64,000 bases of DNA from JAXLXE01 sp046328115 (GTDB taxonomy: Bacteria; Chloroflexota; UBA6077; JACCZL01). Both the position numbers and the translations under genes were made by a program. Positions 1 to 7,565 of this stretch are shown here, piece after piece; the stretch's first letter is position 1, and the number at the start of each line of letters is the position of its first letter. The stretch is from positions 1,364,001 to 1,428,000 of the forward strand of contig JAXLXE010000001.1 of the NCBI GenBank assembly GCA_046328115.1, in the 5' to 3' direction. The notes beneath the pieces are model-generated. The model ran no database searches, was not told the DNA's origin, and worked only from the letters and a program-made list of their open reading frames with translations.

Positions 1-960
1 CATCAGCATGGCGTGGAGCACGTCACGACCACTGCGCTCGACGAGCTCAAGCGCGTTGTCCAGGCTGGCGGAGTCCGAGCCGTCCTCCCAGATCACGGGG
101 CGGATCTGCTGGATGTCATCGCCCCAGGCTGGCGATGCGAGCTGCGCCTCGCGGGCCCGCATCCAGTTGCGATTGCCCTTGAGTGTGTTGATCTCGCCGT
201 TGTGCGCCAGCATGCGGAACGGCTGGGCCAGGAACCAGTCCGGCATGGTGTTGGTGGAGTACCGCTGGTGGAACACGGCTAGCGCAGTCTCGAACTCCGG
301 GTCACGGAGGTCTGCATAGAAGGCGGGGAGCTGGGGCGCCAGCATCAGGCCCTTGTACGCCACGGTCCGGGCGGACATGCTGGGCACGTAGAAGCCGGGG
401 ATCCCCTGCTCGATCACTCGCTCCTCGGCGACTCGGCGCGCCGCGTACAGTCGTCGCTCAAACGTGTCTGAGTCCATGCCGGTTGGGCGCCCAACGATCA
501 CCTGGCGGATGCTTGGGCGCGTATCCGCGGCCTTCGTGCCGAGCGCGCCCAAGTCAACGGGGACCTCACGCCAGCCCACGAGCTCGAGCCCCTGGGAGCG
601 AAGTGCATGGTCTACAAACGCGGTGCACAGGTCGCGAGCGACCAGGTCCGTACGCGGCAGGAACACCATGCCCAGCGCCAGGTCATCGGCGCTGTGCACG
701 CGGTAGCCGCGCCGCTCTGCCTCGCGGACCACCAGCTTGCGGGGGATCTGGGTGAGGACTCCAGACCCATCACCGGTCTTCGCGTCCGCGTCCACGGCGC
801 CGCGGTGGGTGAGGTTGGCCACCGCCTGGAGCGCCTTAACCAACACATCATGGTCCTGCTGGCCCGACTGCCTGGCAACAAACCCGACGCCGCAGGCATC
901 ATGCTCGAACGATCTGTCGTACAGTGTCGGGGTGTGGAGAGCAGGTTGCCGAGTGCCCAT
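1..960 (-). CDS. gltB: Glutamate synthase large subunit, N-terminal part (cut by window edge)
   Basis: The minus frame opens with ATG at 960 and stays open to base 1, so only the first 320 of roughly 1500 residues are present. The start reads MGTRQPALHT and reaches DACGVGF at residues 21-27. Cys23 would be the N-terminal nucleophile of the class II glutamine amidotransferase domain after removal of a 22-residue propeptide. The glutaminase motifs QRYSTNT and HNGEINTLKGNRNW follow. The enzyme transfers the amide nitrogen of glutamine to 2-oxoglutarate, giving glutamate in the cytosol; the FMN/Fe-S synthase half lies outside the window. GTGAGG sits 8 bases before the ATG. Expression is probably attenuated, because an intrinsic terminator lies in the leader at 992-1020. 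Whether the electron donor is ferredoxin or NADPH cannot be judged from this part. Confidence 0.95.
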   Translation of the reverse strand, partial: MGTRQPALHTPTLYDRSFEHDACGVGFVARQSGQQDHDVLVKALQAVANLTHRGAVDADAKTGDGSGVLTQIPRKLVVREAERRGYRVHSADDLALGMVFLPRTDLVARDLCTAFVDHALRSQGLELVGWREVPVDLGALGTKAADTRPSIRQVIVGRPTGMDSDTFERRLYAARRVAEERVIEQGIPGFYVPSMSARTVAYKGLMLAPQLPAFYADLRDPEFETALAVFHQRYSTNTMPDWFLAQPFRMLAHNGEINTLKGNRNWMRAREAQLASPAWGDDIQQIRPVIWEDGSDSASLDNALELVERSGRDVLHAMLM

Positions 961-1104
961 CGGAAGATCCTCACGCGAACACGGGCGATAACAAAAAGGC
1001 CGGCCCCTCACTGGCCGACCAACGGCTATCGCCGCGACTTAGCCTCGTCCCCACAGGCGCCGTGGGACAGACCGGTGAAACGTCCTAGTCCACACCGAGT
1101 ACTA
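961..1104 (-). promoter_or_regulatory. Structured 5' leader of gltB, candidate attenuator or riboswitch
   Basis: About 144 bases separate the predicted transcription start (near 1104) from the gltB ATG. On the minus strand the leader can form a CCTAGT/ACTAGG hairpin, a GTCCCAC/GTGGGAC hairpin with one bulge, and a GGCTA/TAGCC pairing just before the intrinsic terminator at 992-1020. Folded elements followed by a terminator and then a ribosome site is the architecture of transcription attenuators. I do not recognise a known riboswitch core. In particular the conserved GGAAGUAGG of the glutamine riboswitch is absent. Confidence 0.5.
992..1020 (-). terminator. Intrinsic terminator inside the gltB leader
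   Basis: Minus-strand GGTCGGCC pairs with GGCCGGCC over 8 bp (one G-U pair) around a short purine loop, and the stem is followed by TTTTTG. It lies about 85 bases after the predicted start of transcription and 31 bases before the gltB ATG. It therefore sits between promoter and gene rather than at the end of another gene. Confidence 0.75.
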
Positions 1105-1110
1105 GGCGCC

Positions 1111-1139
1111 ATCTTACCGTAGATGGTCAGGATGCACAA
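1111..1139 (-). promoter_or_regulatory. gltB: Predicted sigma70-type promoter of gltB
   Basis: TTGTGC and TAAGAT are separated by exactly 17 bases on the minus strand, with the start predicted near 1104. The match to consensus is moderate, but position and spacing fit the leader and terminator that follow. Confidence 0.5.
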
Positions 1140-1229
1140 GGCCCATCGTGCAGAAGTACCTAACGTGAGCTGTACGTCGGTCATGGTTCTCACCCCGAAC
1201 GGTCTCTCGGCGCACGCAACACCATCCAA

Positions 1230-1877
1230 ATGTCGGTAGCCAGCCGCTCGTCAGATCCTCTGGCTGGCTACACCATTGAGTTCGTCCGTAGCTCACGCCG
1301 CCAGCGCACGATCAGCGCTCGACTCAAGGGAAGCCGGCTCATCGTCAACGTTCCTGAGGGCTTGTCTCGCGAGCAAGAACAGGAGTGGGCGGAGAAACTC
1401 GGCCGGCGGCTCATCGCGTCACGGCGCAAGCATGAGTTGAACAGCGATGGCGCGCTGGCCGCGCGGGCCAGCCAGCTCAATCGGCAACTGTTTGACGGGC
1501 GGCTGCGCTTCCGCTCGGTGGAGTTCGTGGCCAACCAGAGCGGTCGCTTCGGAAGCTGCACCCCCGCGGAAGGCACGATCCGGCTGTCCCACAAGGTGGC
1601 GGACATGCCCGCCTGGGTGCTAGACGCGGTGCTCGTTCACGAGCTTGCACACCTGGAGGAGGCCAACCACGGTCCGCGCTTCTGGGATCTGGCCAACCGA
1701 TACCCACTCATGGAACGGGCGCGTGGATATCTGATGGCGGTGGGTATGGAGGACGATGAGCAGCCAGGACGGGCGTTCGAGCCGGACTTGCCCGCGCCGG
1801 CTCCACCGCCGACTCCGCCCACCCATCCGCAGCGACGACCCACGCGCCCCGCATCCGAGCAGCCCCGGCTACTCTAG
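1230..1877 (+). CDS. YgjP/SprT-like zinc metalloprotease (DUF45)
   Basis: This 215-residue cytosolic protein carries HELAH at residues 137-141 and a third ligand His147 in NHGPRFW. That is the HExxH-x5-H zinc site of the YgjP/DUF45 family. SCTPAEGTIRLS upstream corresponds to the family's W/FGSC...IRLS strand, and a positively charged N-terminal beta region precedes it. The last 40 residues are a Pro/Arg-rich tail that is probably disordered. Family members are predicted zinc peptidases; substrates are generally unknown. The ATG at 1230 has no clear Shine-Dalgarno sequence. The gene diverges from gltB and converges with the cupin gene, ending 20 bases before it. Fold assignment is firm, function is not. 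Confidence 0.85.
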   Translation: MSVASRSSDPLAGYTIEFVRSSRRQRTISARLKGSRLIVNVPEGLSREQEQEWAEKLGRRLIASRRKHELNSDGALAARASQLNRQLFDGRLRFRSVEFVANQSGRFGSCTPAEGTIRLSHKVADMPAWVLDAVLVHELAHLEEANHGPRFWDLANRYPLMERARGYLMAVGMEDDEQPGRAFEPDLPAPAPPPTPPTHPQRRPTRPASEQPRLL

Positions 1878-1897
1878 GGCAGGCTTCCGTCAGCGCA

Positions 1898-2257
1898 CTA
1901 AAACTCCACATCCACCAGAGTGGCGCCCACCTCCACACTGGGGTACGCAATCACCAGCGTGGCCTGCGTCTCACCGATGTTCTTCGCCCCGTGCACGGTG
2001 TTCGCCGGAGCCAGCCAGCTAGAGCCCGCCTCGATCACGGTGGTCTCCGTGCCGACCAGGCCCAGCACGCGCCCCTCGATGAGCGTCATGGCCTCTTCCA
2101 CAAGGTGCGTGTGGGGCTTGATCATGCCGCCGGGCGCAATGTGGACCACGCCGGCCGTGATCCCGCCGGCCCCGTTCCCCTTGTGAACCGTCAGCTTTCG
2201 GACGACGCCCGGATACGGGCTGACCGGCTCAACGTCGCTGTGCTTGACTACCTGCAT
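1898..2257 (-). CDS. Small single-domain cupin protein
   Basis: A 119-residue single cupin barrel. The first cupin motif is visible as HTHLVEE with His49, His51 and Glu54/55 followed by a Gly. The second is PANTVHGAKN with His89. Together these make a mononuclear metal site. Such proteins are often sugar isomerases, dioxygenases or sensors in the cytosol, and nothing here selects among them. It is alone on its strand: the amidinohydrolase gene upstream ends 87 bases away. No signal peptide is visible. Confidence 0.85.
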   Translation of the reverse strand: MQVVKHSDVEPVSPYPGVVRKLTVHKGNGAGGITAGVVHIAPGGMIKPHTHLVEEAMTLIEGRVLGLVGTETTVIEAGSSWLAPANTVHGAKNIGETQATLVIAYPSVEVGATLVDVEF

Positions 2258-2344
2258 CGCTCCAGACTCCTATCGAAACACGCCCGTCGGGTCGCGCTCC
2301 ATTCTAGCCGCCGCCCAGATCTCGGGGGCAGATGTCGGCAAGAG

Positions 2345-3202
2345 CTAGTCCCGAATCAATGGGAGCGTCGTGCAGCGGAGTGAGCCGCCCACCTTCCCGA
2401 TCTCGGAATACGGCAAGGTCACCACGTCCAGCCCCTTCTGCTCCAGGGTGCGGGTGATCCGTAGCTGACTGGCTTCAACCACGATGGTCCGTTCATCCAG
2501 ACACAAGACGTTCGTGCCCAGCCGATCTGCTTCATCATGACTCACTTCGATCGGCTCACGCTCGTGCAACACTTGATCCAGACCGCTCGCGACCCCCGGT
2601 GGGTACACCAGCGCCAGTCCGCGCGGCAGCAGCGTCAGCACCACGTCAAGGTGCAGCACCCCGGGAGCCAGCGCCAGACACCGGATTCTGAAGGCATCCC
2701 CCAGCAGATGCTGGAGCTCGGCCGCACCTCGCTCGTCCGTGCGCTCGCCCAGCCCTACCCAGACCGTCGAGCCATCCAGCAGGATGTCACCGCCCTCTAG
2801 GTGGCCGTCAGAAATCGATCGCCGTTGGCCATCAAGCCGCCCAACGGAGGAAGGCAGGGCATCCGGCTCGGCGGCTCGAATCGACCGGGACATCCGCGCA
2901 CGGACGAAGCAGTCACCCACCACCACGCCCACGTCGCGCGTGTTGACCTGGTACGGCGCGCACGGCAGTGGGTCTGCCCAGTGCAGGCGCACGCCACGGG
3001 ATGAGAGCAGATCCATGAACCCCTGGTGTTCGCGCACCATGGCGTCGACGCGTGGCGGAGCGGAGCCGAAGTAGCGCGCCTGGGTGACGTTTATCACCTC
3101 AGCCGGGCGGAATCCGATCGGTGACGCAACCACCGCGGCCCGAAGGCGACCGTACTCCGACCGAGCGCCAAACCGTCCGTCCGCATCGGTTGCCACAATC
3201 AC
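2345..3202 (-). CDS. Amidinotransferase/DDAH-family hydrolase
   Basis: A guanidine-modifying enzyme of the DDAH/arginine deiminase fold. Numbered from the GTG at 3202, the catalytic pieces are Glu136 in GHLEGGDIL, His184 in LHLDVVL and Cys277 in GGSLRCTTLP near the C-terminus. This is the Cys-His-Glu triad that hydrolyses dimethylarginine, arginine or related compounds to citrulline-like products. Length (about 285 residues) suits DDAH-like enzymes and is short for arginine deiminase. The frame is open up to 3295, but that start would overlap the divergent RibD-type gene; the GTG at 3202 or 3196 keeps both genes separate. A TATAG sequence near 3230 could serve both directions. Substrate is not determined. 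Confidence 0.85.
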   Translation of the reverse strand: MIVATDADGRFGARSEYGRLRAAVVASPIGFRPAEVINVTQARYFGSAPPRVDAMVREHQGFMDLLSSRGVRLHWADPLPCAPYQVNTRDVGVVVGDCFVRARMSRSIRAAEPDALPSSVGRLDGQRRSISDGHLEGGDILLDGSTVWVGLGERTDERGAAELQHLLGDAFRIRCLALAPGVLHLDVVLTLLPRGLALVYPPGVASGLDQVLHEREPIEVSHDEADRLGTNVLCLDERTIVVEASQLRITRTLEQKGLDVVTLPYSEIGKVGGSLRCTTLPLIRD

Positions 3203-3249
3203 ACCGTCCCACGGTCTGCTCGCCGCGGCTATAGTAGCCACCCAATGGC

Positions 3250-3984
3250 GTGTTGAGCGCCCCCGACGAGGCTGAGAAGCCCTTGACTGACCCAAAGAAC
3301 GCCACGACGCGCTCGCGGCCGAGCATCACCGTCAAGATCGCCCAGACGCTCGACGGGCGCATCGCAACCCGTACGGGCAGCTCCCGCTGGATCAGCAGCG
3401 AAGCTTCGCGCACGTTCGCCCACGCGCTACGCGCCGAGCACGATGCCGTGCTGGTAGGCATTGGGACCGTGTTGGAGGACGACCCGCTCCTAACCGTCAG
3501 GCTCGTCAGCGGCCCAGATCCCCTCCGAGTGGTAGCTGACTCACGCCTGCGCATCCCGCTAGATTCGGAGATGCTGACACAATCGCCAGAGCGCACGATC
3601 GTGGTGACCACGCCAGGTGCTTCCGCCGAGTGCGTGGCGCGCGTCCGCGACACCGGTGCCCGGGTGCTAATCGTCCCGGCGGAGGCGGCGGGCCGCGTTG
3701 ACCTGGACCGTCTGTTGGAGCAACTCGCCGCGGAGGGCATCCACTCCTTGATGGTGGAGGGCGGGGCCACACTTGTGACCGAGCTGCTAATTCGTGGGCT
3801 CGTGGACCGCCTCGTCGTTGTGGTGGCGCCCAAGCTCATCGGCGCGGGCATCGACGCCGTGGGGGACCTGGGGATTCTCAACGTCGCGGATGCCCTGACC
3901 TTCGAGGACGTCCAGATCCGCACACTGGACCACGACGTGGTATTTGACGGCACGCTCCGCGCGCGGAACGGCAGCCACGCGTAG
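3250..3984 (+). CDS. RibD C-terminal-type pyrimidine reductase
   Basis: A 244-residue protein of the RibD_C/dihydrofolate-reductase-like fold. Signature stretches are SITVKIAQTLDGRIA near residue 25, GSSRWISS, DAVLVGIGTVLEDDP near residue 65 and the NADPH-region motif MVEGGATL near residue 165. The family reduces the ribosyl group of 5-amino-6-ribosylaminouracil phosphate in riboflavin synthesis. Here the deaminase half of bifunctional RibD is absent, so it may be a stand-alone reductase or act on another substrate. Start is taken as GTG 3250; a TTG at 3283 is an alternative. The dehydrogenase gene begins 25 bases downstream, probably in the same transcript. Confidence 0.85.
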   Translation: MLSAPDEAEKPLTDPKNATTRSRPSITVKIAQTLDGRIATRTGSSRWISSEASRTFAHALRAEHDAVLVGIGTVLEDDPLLTVRLVSGPDPLRVVADSRLRIPLDSEMLTQSPERTIVVTTPGASAECVARVRDTGARVLIVPAEAAGRVDLDRLLEQLAAEGIHSLMVEGGATLVTELLIRGLVDRLVVVVAPKLIGAGIDAVGDLGILNVADALTFEDVQIRTLDHDVVFDGTLRARNGSHA

Positions 3985-4009
3985 GCGGATAGGCTGGATC
4001 CTACCGGGG

Positions 4010-5032
4010 ATGACACCGTCTACCTCCGAGACCAACCGTGCCCTCTGGTTCTCGGGCCGGCGCGCCGTCGAGGTGCGCGAGCGGCCACCCAGCGCGCCGG
4101 GAGCCAACGAGGTCTGCATTCGTGCCGTGGCATCCGCCATCAGCCACGGCACGGAGATGCTCGTGTACCGCGGCCAGGTCCCGGACGGCACTACGCTCGA
4201 TTTGCCCACACTGGAGGGGAGCTTCAACTACCCAATCAAGTACGGCTATGCGCTGGCGGGCATCGTGGAGTCGGTGGGGCATGGAGTCCAGGGCCTGTCC
4301 GTTGGCCAGCCGGTCTTCGCCCTCAATCCGCACGAATCCCGGCCGATCTTAGACGCGGCGTGGCCGCGTCCGCTGCCGTCCGACGTGCCGATCGAGCGTG
4401 GCGTGTTCGCTGCCAGTGTGGAGACCGCCGCCAATTGCCTCCTGGACTACCCGCCACGACTAGGTGAGGACGTCGTGGTGCTGGGTCTCGGAACGGTGGG
4501 TACACTGGTGGGCGTGCTCGCGCGGCGGGCCGGGGCGCGTCGCCTGATCGGCGTGGACGCGGTGGGATTCCGACGCAGCGCGGCCCTGGAGCTGGGATTC
4601 ACCCACGCCGTGCCCCCCTCGACCTCAATGGAGGCGGACATCAGGTCGCTGCTCGGCGAGCGCCGGCCGGACATCGTGTACGAGGCCTCCGCCAACGCGG
4701 CTGCCACACAGGCAGCCATTGATCTGGTAGCGGACCATGGGCTGGTCTGCGTGGTCTCGTGGTATGGCACGAAGCCCGTGCCACTGGTGCTGGGCGGCCG
4801 ATTCCACCGTGGTCGGATCGGGCTCGTCAGCACCCAGGTGGGGCAGATCAACCCCGCGCTCAGAGGCCGCTGGGACCACGATCGACGCTGGGATCTGGTG
4901 AAGGAGCTCCTGCGGGAACTGCCACTGGAGCGGCTGATATCCCACCGGTTCCCGCTGGCGGACGCGTCTCGGGCCTATGCCCTGATCGACGAGGGTGCCG
5001 ATTCGCTCGGCCAAGTCGTGCTCACCTACTGA
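4010..5032 (+). CDS. MDR-superfamily dehydrogenase without the usual catalytic-zinc GHE motif
   Basis: A 340-residue medium-chain dehydrogenase/reductase. The N-terminal catalytic domain contains SHGTEMLVYRG and YPIKYGYALAG, where many zinc enzymes have GHExxG; a catalytic zinc site is therefore doubtful. The Rossmann domain starts with GLGTVGTLVG around residue 160 and binds NAD(P). The pattern recalls the BchC-like subgroup (bacteriochlorophyllide dehydrogenase-like), but no other pigment gene is seen. The ATG at 4010 is chosen because homology begins just after it, although the frame is open from 3944. It follows the RibD-type reductase by 25 bases, which suggests paired oxidoreductases in one pathway, possibly pterin or flavin related. 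Confidence 0.8.
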   Translation: MTPSTSETNRALWFSGRRAVEVRERPPSAPGANEVCIRAVASAISHGTEMLVYRGQVPDGTTLDLPTLEGSFNYPIKYGYALAGIVESVGHGVQGLSVGQPVFALNPHESRPILDAAWPRPLPSDVPIERGVFAASVETAANCLLDYPPRLGEDVVVLGLGTVGTLVGVLARRAGARRLIGVDAVGFRRSAALELGFTHAVPPSTSMEADIRSLLGERRPDIVYEASANAAATQAAIDLVADHGLVCVVSWYGTKPVPLVLGGRFHRGRIGLVSTQVGQINPALRGRWDHDRRWDLVKELLRELPLERLISHRFPLADASRAYALIDEGADSLGQVVLTY

Positions 5033-5071
5033 ACGGGCGACCGCGCCATCGGCCCAGCAAGCGACGCCTCG

Positions 5072-6175
5072 TCAGGCCGCAACGCTCTGCTTGAGGCCGC
5101 TGCCCGTGAGTACCACGACGTTTCGGTGGTGGGCGTCCAGGAGGCCTCGGCCGAGCAGCTTCTTCGCCACGGCGTAGGCCAGCGCCGCCGTGGGCTCCAC
5201 ATACAGCCCTTGGGCCGCGAGCTCCTTGCCCGCCGCCACGATCTCCGCGTCATTCGCCACGCCGGTCATCCCACCGGAGCCGCGGATAGCCTCCAGGATC
5301 TCGCGTCGACGGATGGGGCGGCTGGTGGACACACCCTCGGCAATGGAGGGGCCGCAGTCAACGGCGGGGATGTCATCCGCGCCAATCGACGCCGCGGCGT
5401 GGATCGGGGCGCAGACCTCGGACTGTGCCACCACCAGCCGGGGGATCCGCTCGATCTCGCCGGCCTCTCGCAGCGAGCGAAAGGCGTAGAAGCACCCCAG
5501 CAGTGAGCTGCCCAGCCCCACCGGCAGCACGATCGCGTCCGGCGCGGAGAATCCAAGCTGCTCCCAGATCTCCCAGCCCAACGTCTTCACGCCCTCCACG
5601 AACAGCGGCTGCCAGTTGTGGCTGGCGTAGAAGCGTTTCGTCGCCGCCTCGCGCACCGCTTCAGCCGTACGGTCGCGCGGCCCCGGCACGCGCACAAGCT
5701 CGGCGCCGTGCGCCACGATCTGGGCCAACTTGCCGCCAGATGCTGACTCCGGCGTGTAGACCTGGCAGTCGAGCCCCGCGCGCGCGGCGTAGCAGGCAAT
5801 TGATGCCCCGGCATTGCCCGAGGAGTCCTCCACGATCTCACGGACTCCGAGCCGCGCCAGCGCGTTGATCAGCATCGCCGAGCCTCGGTCTTTGAAAGAC
5901 CCACTGGGCATGAGGTATTCCAGCTTGAACAGGAGCGACGCGGCGCCGCGTAGGCCGGGAAGCAGCGGGGTCATACCCTCGCCAAAGTACGCCACGGCCT
6001 CGGAGCGCTTGAGCGGCAGGGCGCGGGCGTAGCGCCACAGCGAGCGCTCATCCGAGTCGATGTCGCCGCGGCGCAGCGGCGGCGCGCCCGAGTAGTTGAG
6101 GTGGCTGCCGCAGGTGCAGCGCCAGACAAGGTCAGTGTTGGCGAAGGCCGCGTTACACGCGGGGCAGGAAAACAG
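5072..6175 (-). CDS. thrC: Threonine synthase-like PLP enzyme with N-terminal zinc ribbon, apparent CTG start
   Basis: A fold-type II PLP enzyme of 367 residues. Cys4/Cys7 and Cys20/Cys22 form a small zinc ribbon, typical of one threonine synthase branch. GEGMTPLLP leads into SGSFKDRG, where Lys95 should bind PLP, followed by the SSGNAG phosphate/substrate loop. Threonine synthase makes threonine from phosphohomoserine, but a related lyase role is possible. No ATG, GTG or TTG exists in frame between the preceding TGA (6218) and GTG 5995, which would remove the zinc ribbon. A strong GAGAGGGGG ends five to six bases before CTG 6175, so CTG is the likely start. It is the last gene of a six-gene operon and in the same frame as the aminotransferase before it. 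Confidence 0.85.
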   Translation of the reverse strand: MFSCPACNAAFANTDLVWRCTCGSHLNYSGAPPLRRGDIDSDERSLWRYARALPLKRSEAVAYFGEGMTPLLPGLRGAASLLFKLEYLMPSGSFKDRGSAMLINALARLGVREIVEDSSGNAGASIACYAARAGLDCQVYTPESASGGKLAQIVAHGAELVRVPGPRDRTAEAVREAATKRFYASHNWQPLFVEGVKTLGWEIWEQLGFSAPDAIVLPVGLGSSLLGCFYAFRSLREAGEIERIPRLVVAQSEVCAPIHAAASIGADDIPAVDCGPSIAEGVSTSRPIRRREILEAIRGSGGMTGVANDAEIVAAGKELAAQGLYVEPTAALAYAVAKKLLGRGLLDAHHRNVVVLTGSGLKQSVAA

Positions 6176-6217
6176 AGGAACCCCCTCTCGGAACTGATCG
6201 ACCGCGGTGGGCGGCAG

Positions 6218-7552
6218 TCACGCGTCGCGTCCCTTCCCGGCCAGTGTCTCCTTGATGGTACGCAGCGCGCGCTCGGCGATGACGATCGTGCGGTCGATGT
6301 CGTCGTCGTCGTGCTGCGTCGATAGGTACATCTTGAGCCCCGGGGTCATCAGCGCGCCCTCGCGAACCATCTCGATGCCGAACTGATAGGTCGCCTTGAG
6401 GTCGTTGCGCCAGAGCTCGCGTAGGTCAGCGGGGTCGTGCTCGCCGATGATGGGCATAAAGGCCGGGCCCTCGCCAGGCGTCTGCAGGGGCACTCCCAGC
6501 CGACGGCCAGCCTCCATTATCTCGGCTCGTAGCCGATTACCGGTGGCGTGCAGCCGCTCGAACACACCGGGGCGCCGCAGCTCGTTCAGCGTAGCCACCC
6601 CGGCCGCCGTGCCGATGGGGTTGCCGGCGTGCGTACCACTGACGATCGCGAAGCGTCCCTCCGCCACACCGCGGGGATCACACAGGCTCATCACGTCGCG
6701 CCGCCCGGCGATGGCTGACGTGTTGTACCCACCACTCAGCGCCTTGCCGTACACCGCAAGATCGCAGGGGGCGCCGTAGTACTCCTGCGCACCACCCCAG
6801 GCCAGCCGGTACCCGGTCACCACCTCATCGAACACCACCAGCACGTCGTGCTGCCGCGCCGTCTCCGCCACCCGCTCCAGGAAGCCGGGCGCCGGTTTGA
6901 TGCATCGCTGGAGGGGCTCTACGAGCACCGAAGAGAGCTCGGCGGCGTGCTCCGCGATGAGGCGCTGAGCGGTCTCCACGTCGTTGAACGGGGCGATCAC
7001 CATCTGGCTATCCAGCGCGCGCGGAATACCCGGCGTCTCGGCCGCTGCCTCCGGCGCTGTGGCCGCCCCGTGCGGCGAGAGCGAGTACTGGGCGTAGTCG
7101 CCGACGCCGTGGTAGCCACCCTCGAACTTCATCACCTTGTCGCGACCTGTGAACGCCCGCGCCACCCGCAAGGCAAACGTGATTGCCTCCGAGCCGGAGC
7201 CCACGAAGCGAACGAGCTCCGCGCAAGGAGCGGACTGGCAGACCAGCTCCGCCAGCTCAATAGTGGGCTCGGTCAGGCTGAAGAAGGTTGCTCCCCGCTC
7301 CACCTGGCGTTTGACGGCCTCGACCACCGCCGGGTGGGCGTGCCCCAACACCAGCGGGCCCGATCCGAGGAGGTAATCGATGTACTCGCGGCCGTCGACG
7401 TCGTAGACCTTGCTTCCCCGTCCTTCACGCGCGACGAATCGCACGTCGTCCGGCAGCCTGGTGAAGCCGGGCACGCCGCCTGGCAGCGCATTGTCGGCGC
7501 GGCGCAGCAATGAATCGTGCCGTGCCGATCTGACCGAGACGTCGACGGCCAT
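6218..7552 (-). CDS. Class III aminotransferase, glutamate-1-semialdehyde aminomutase-like
   Basis: A 444-residue fold-type I PLP enzyme. FDEVVTGYR (Asp242 for the pyridine nitrogen) and VYGKALSGGYN (Lys270 as Schiff-base lysine) identify the class III family. NALPGGVPGF and the GSGSEAITFALR cofactor loop resemble HemL-type aminomutases. True HemL acts in tetrapyrrole synthesis, but no other haem gene is near, and the Lys region differs from the usual GKVIGGG. An aminomutase or beta-amino-acid aminotransferase acting on another substrate is thus equally likely. It lies 13 bases after the MetE-like gene and 42 before the threonine-synthase-like gene, third from the end of the operon being the MetE-like gene. 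Cytosolic. Confidence 0.85.
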   Translation of the reverse strand: MAVDVSVRSARHDSLLRRADNALPGGVPGFTRLPDDVRFVAREGRGSKVYDVDGREYIDYLLGSGPLVLGHAHPAVVEAVKRQVERGATFFSLTEPTIELAELVCQSAPCAELVRFVGSGSEAITFALRVARAFTGRDKVMKFEGGYHGVGDYAQYSLSPHGAATAPEAAAETPGIPRALDSQMVIAPFNDVETAQRLIAEHAAELSSVLVEPLQRCIKPAPGFLERVAETARQHDVLVVFDEVVTGYRLAWGGAQEYYGAPCDLAVYGKALSGGYNTSAIAGRRDVMSLCDPRGVAEGRFAIVSGTHAGNPIGTAAGVATLNELRRPGVFERLHATGNRLRAEIMEAGRRLGVPLQTPGEGPAFMPIIGEHDPADLRELWRNDLKATYQFGIEMVREGALMTPGLKMYLSTQHDDDDIDRTIVIAERALRTIKETLAGKGRDA

Positions 7553-7565
7553 GATCCGCTCCCGC

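Noticed and set aside
961..1104. Glutamine riboswitch in the gltB leader
   Set aside because: The conserved GGAAGUAGG core of the glutamine riboswitch is not present, so only an unclassified leader is claimed.
6218..7552. Calling the class III aminotransferase HemL
   Set aside because: Overall similarity to glutamate-1-semialdehyde aminomutase is clear, but the PLP-lysine region differs from the usual HemL motif and no tetrapyrrole genes are nearby, so no hem symbol was given.
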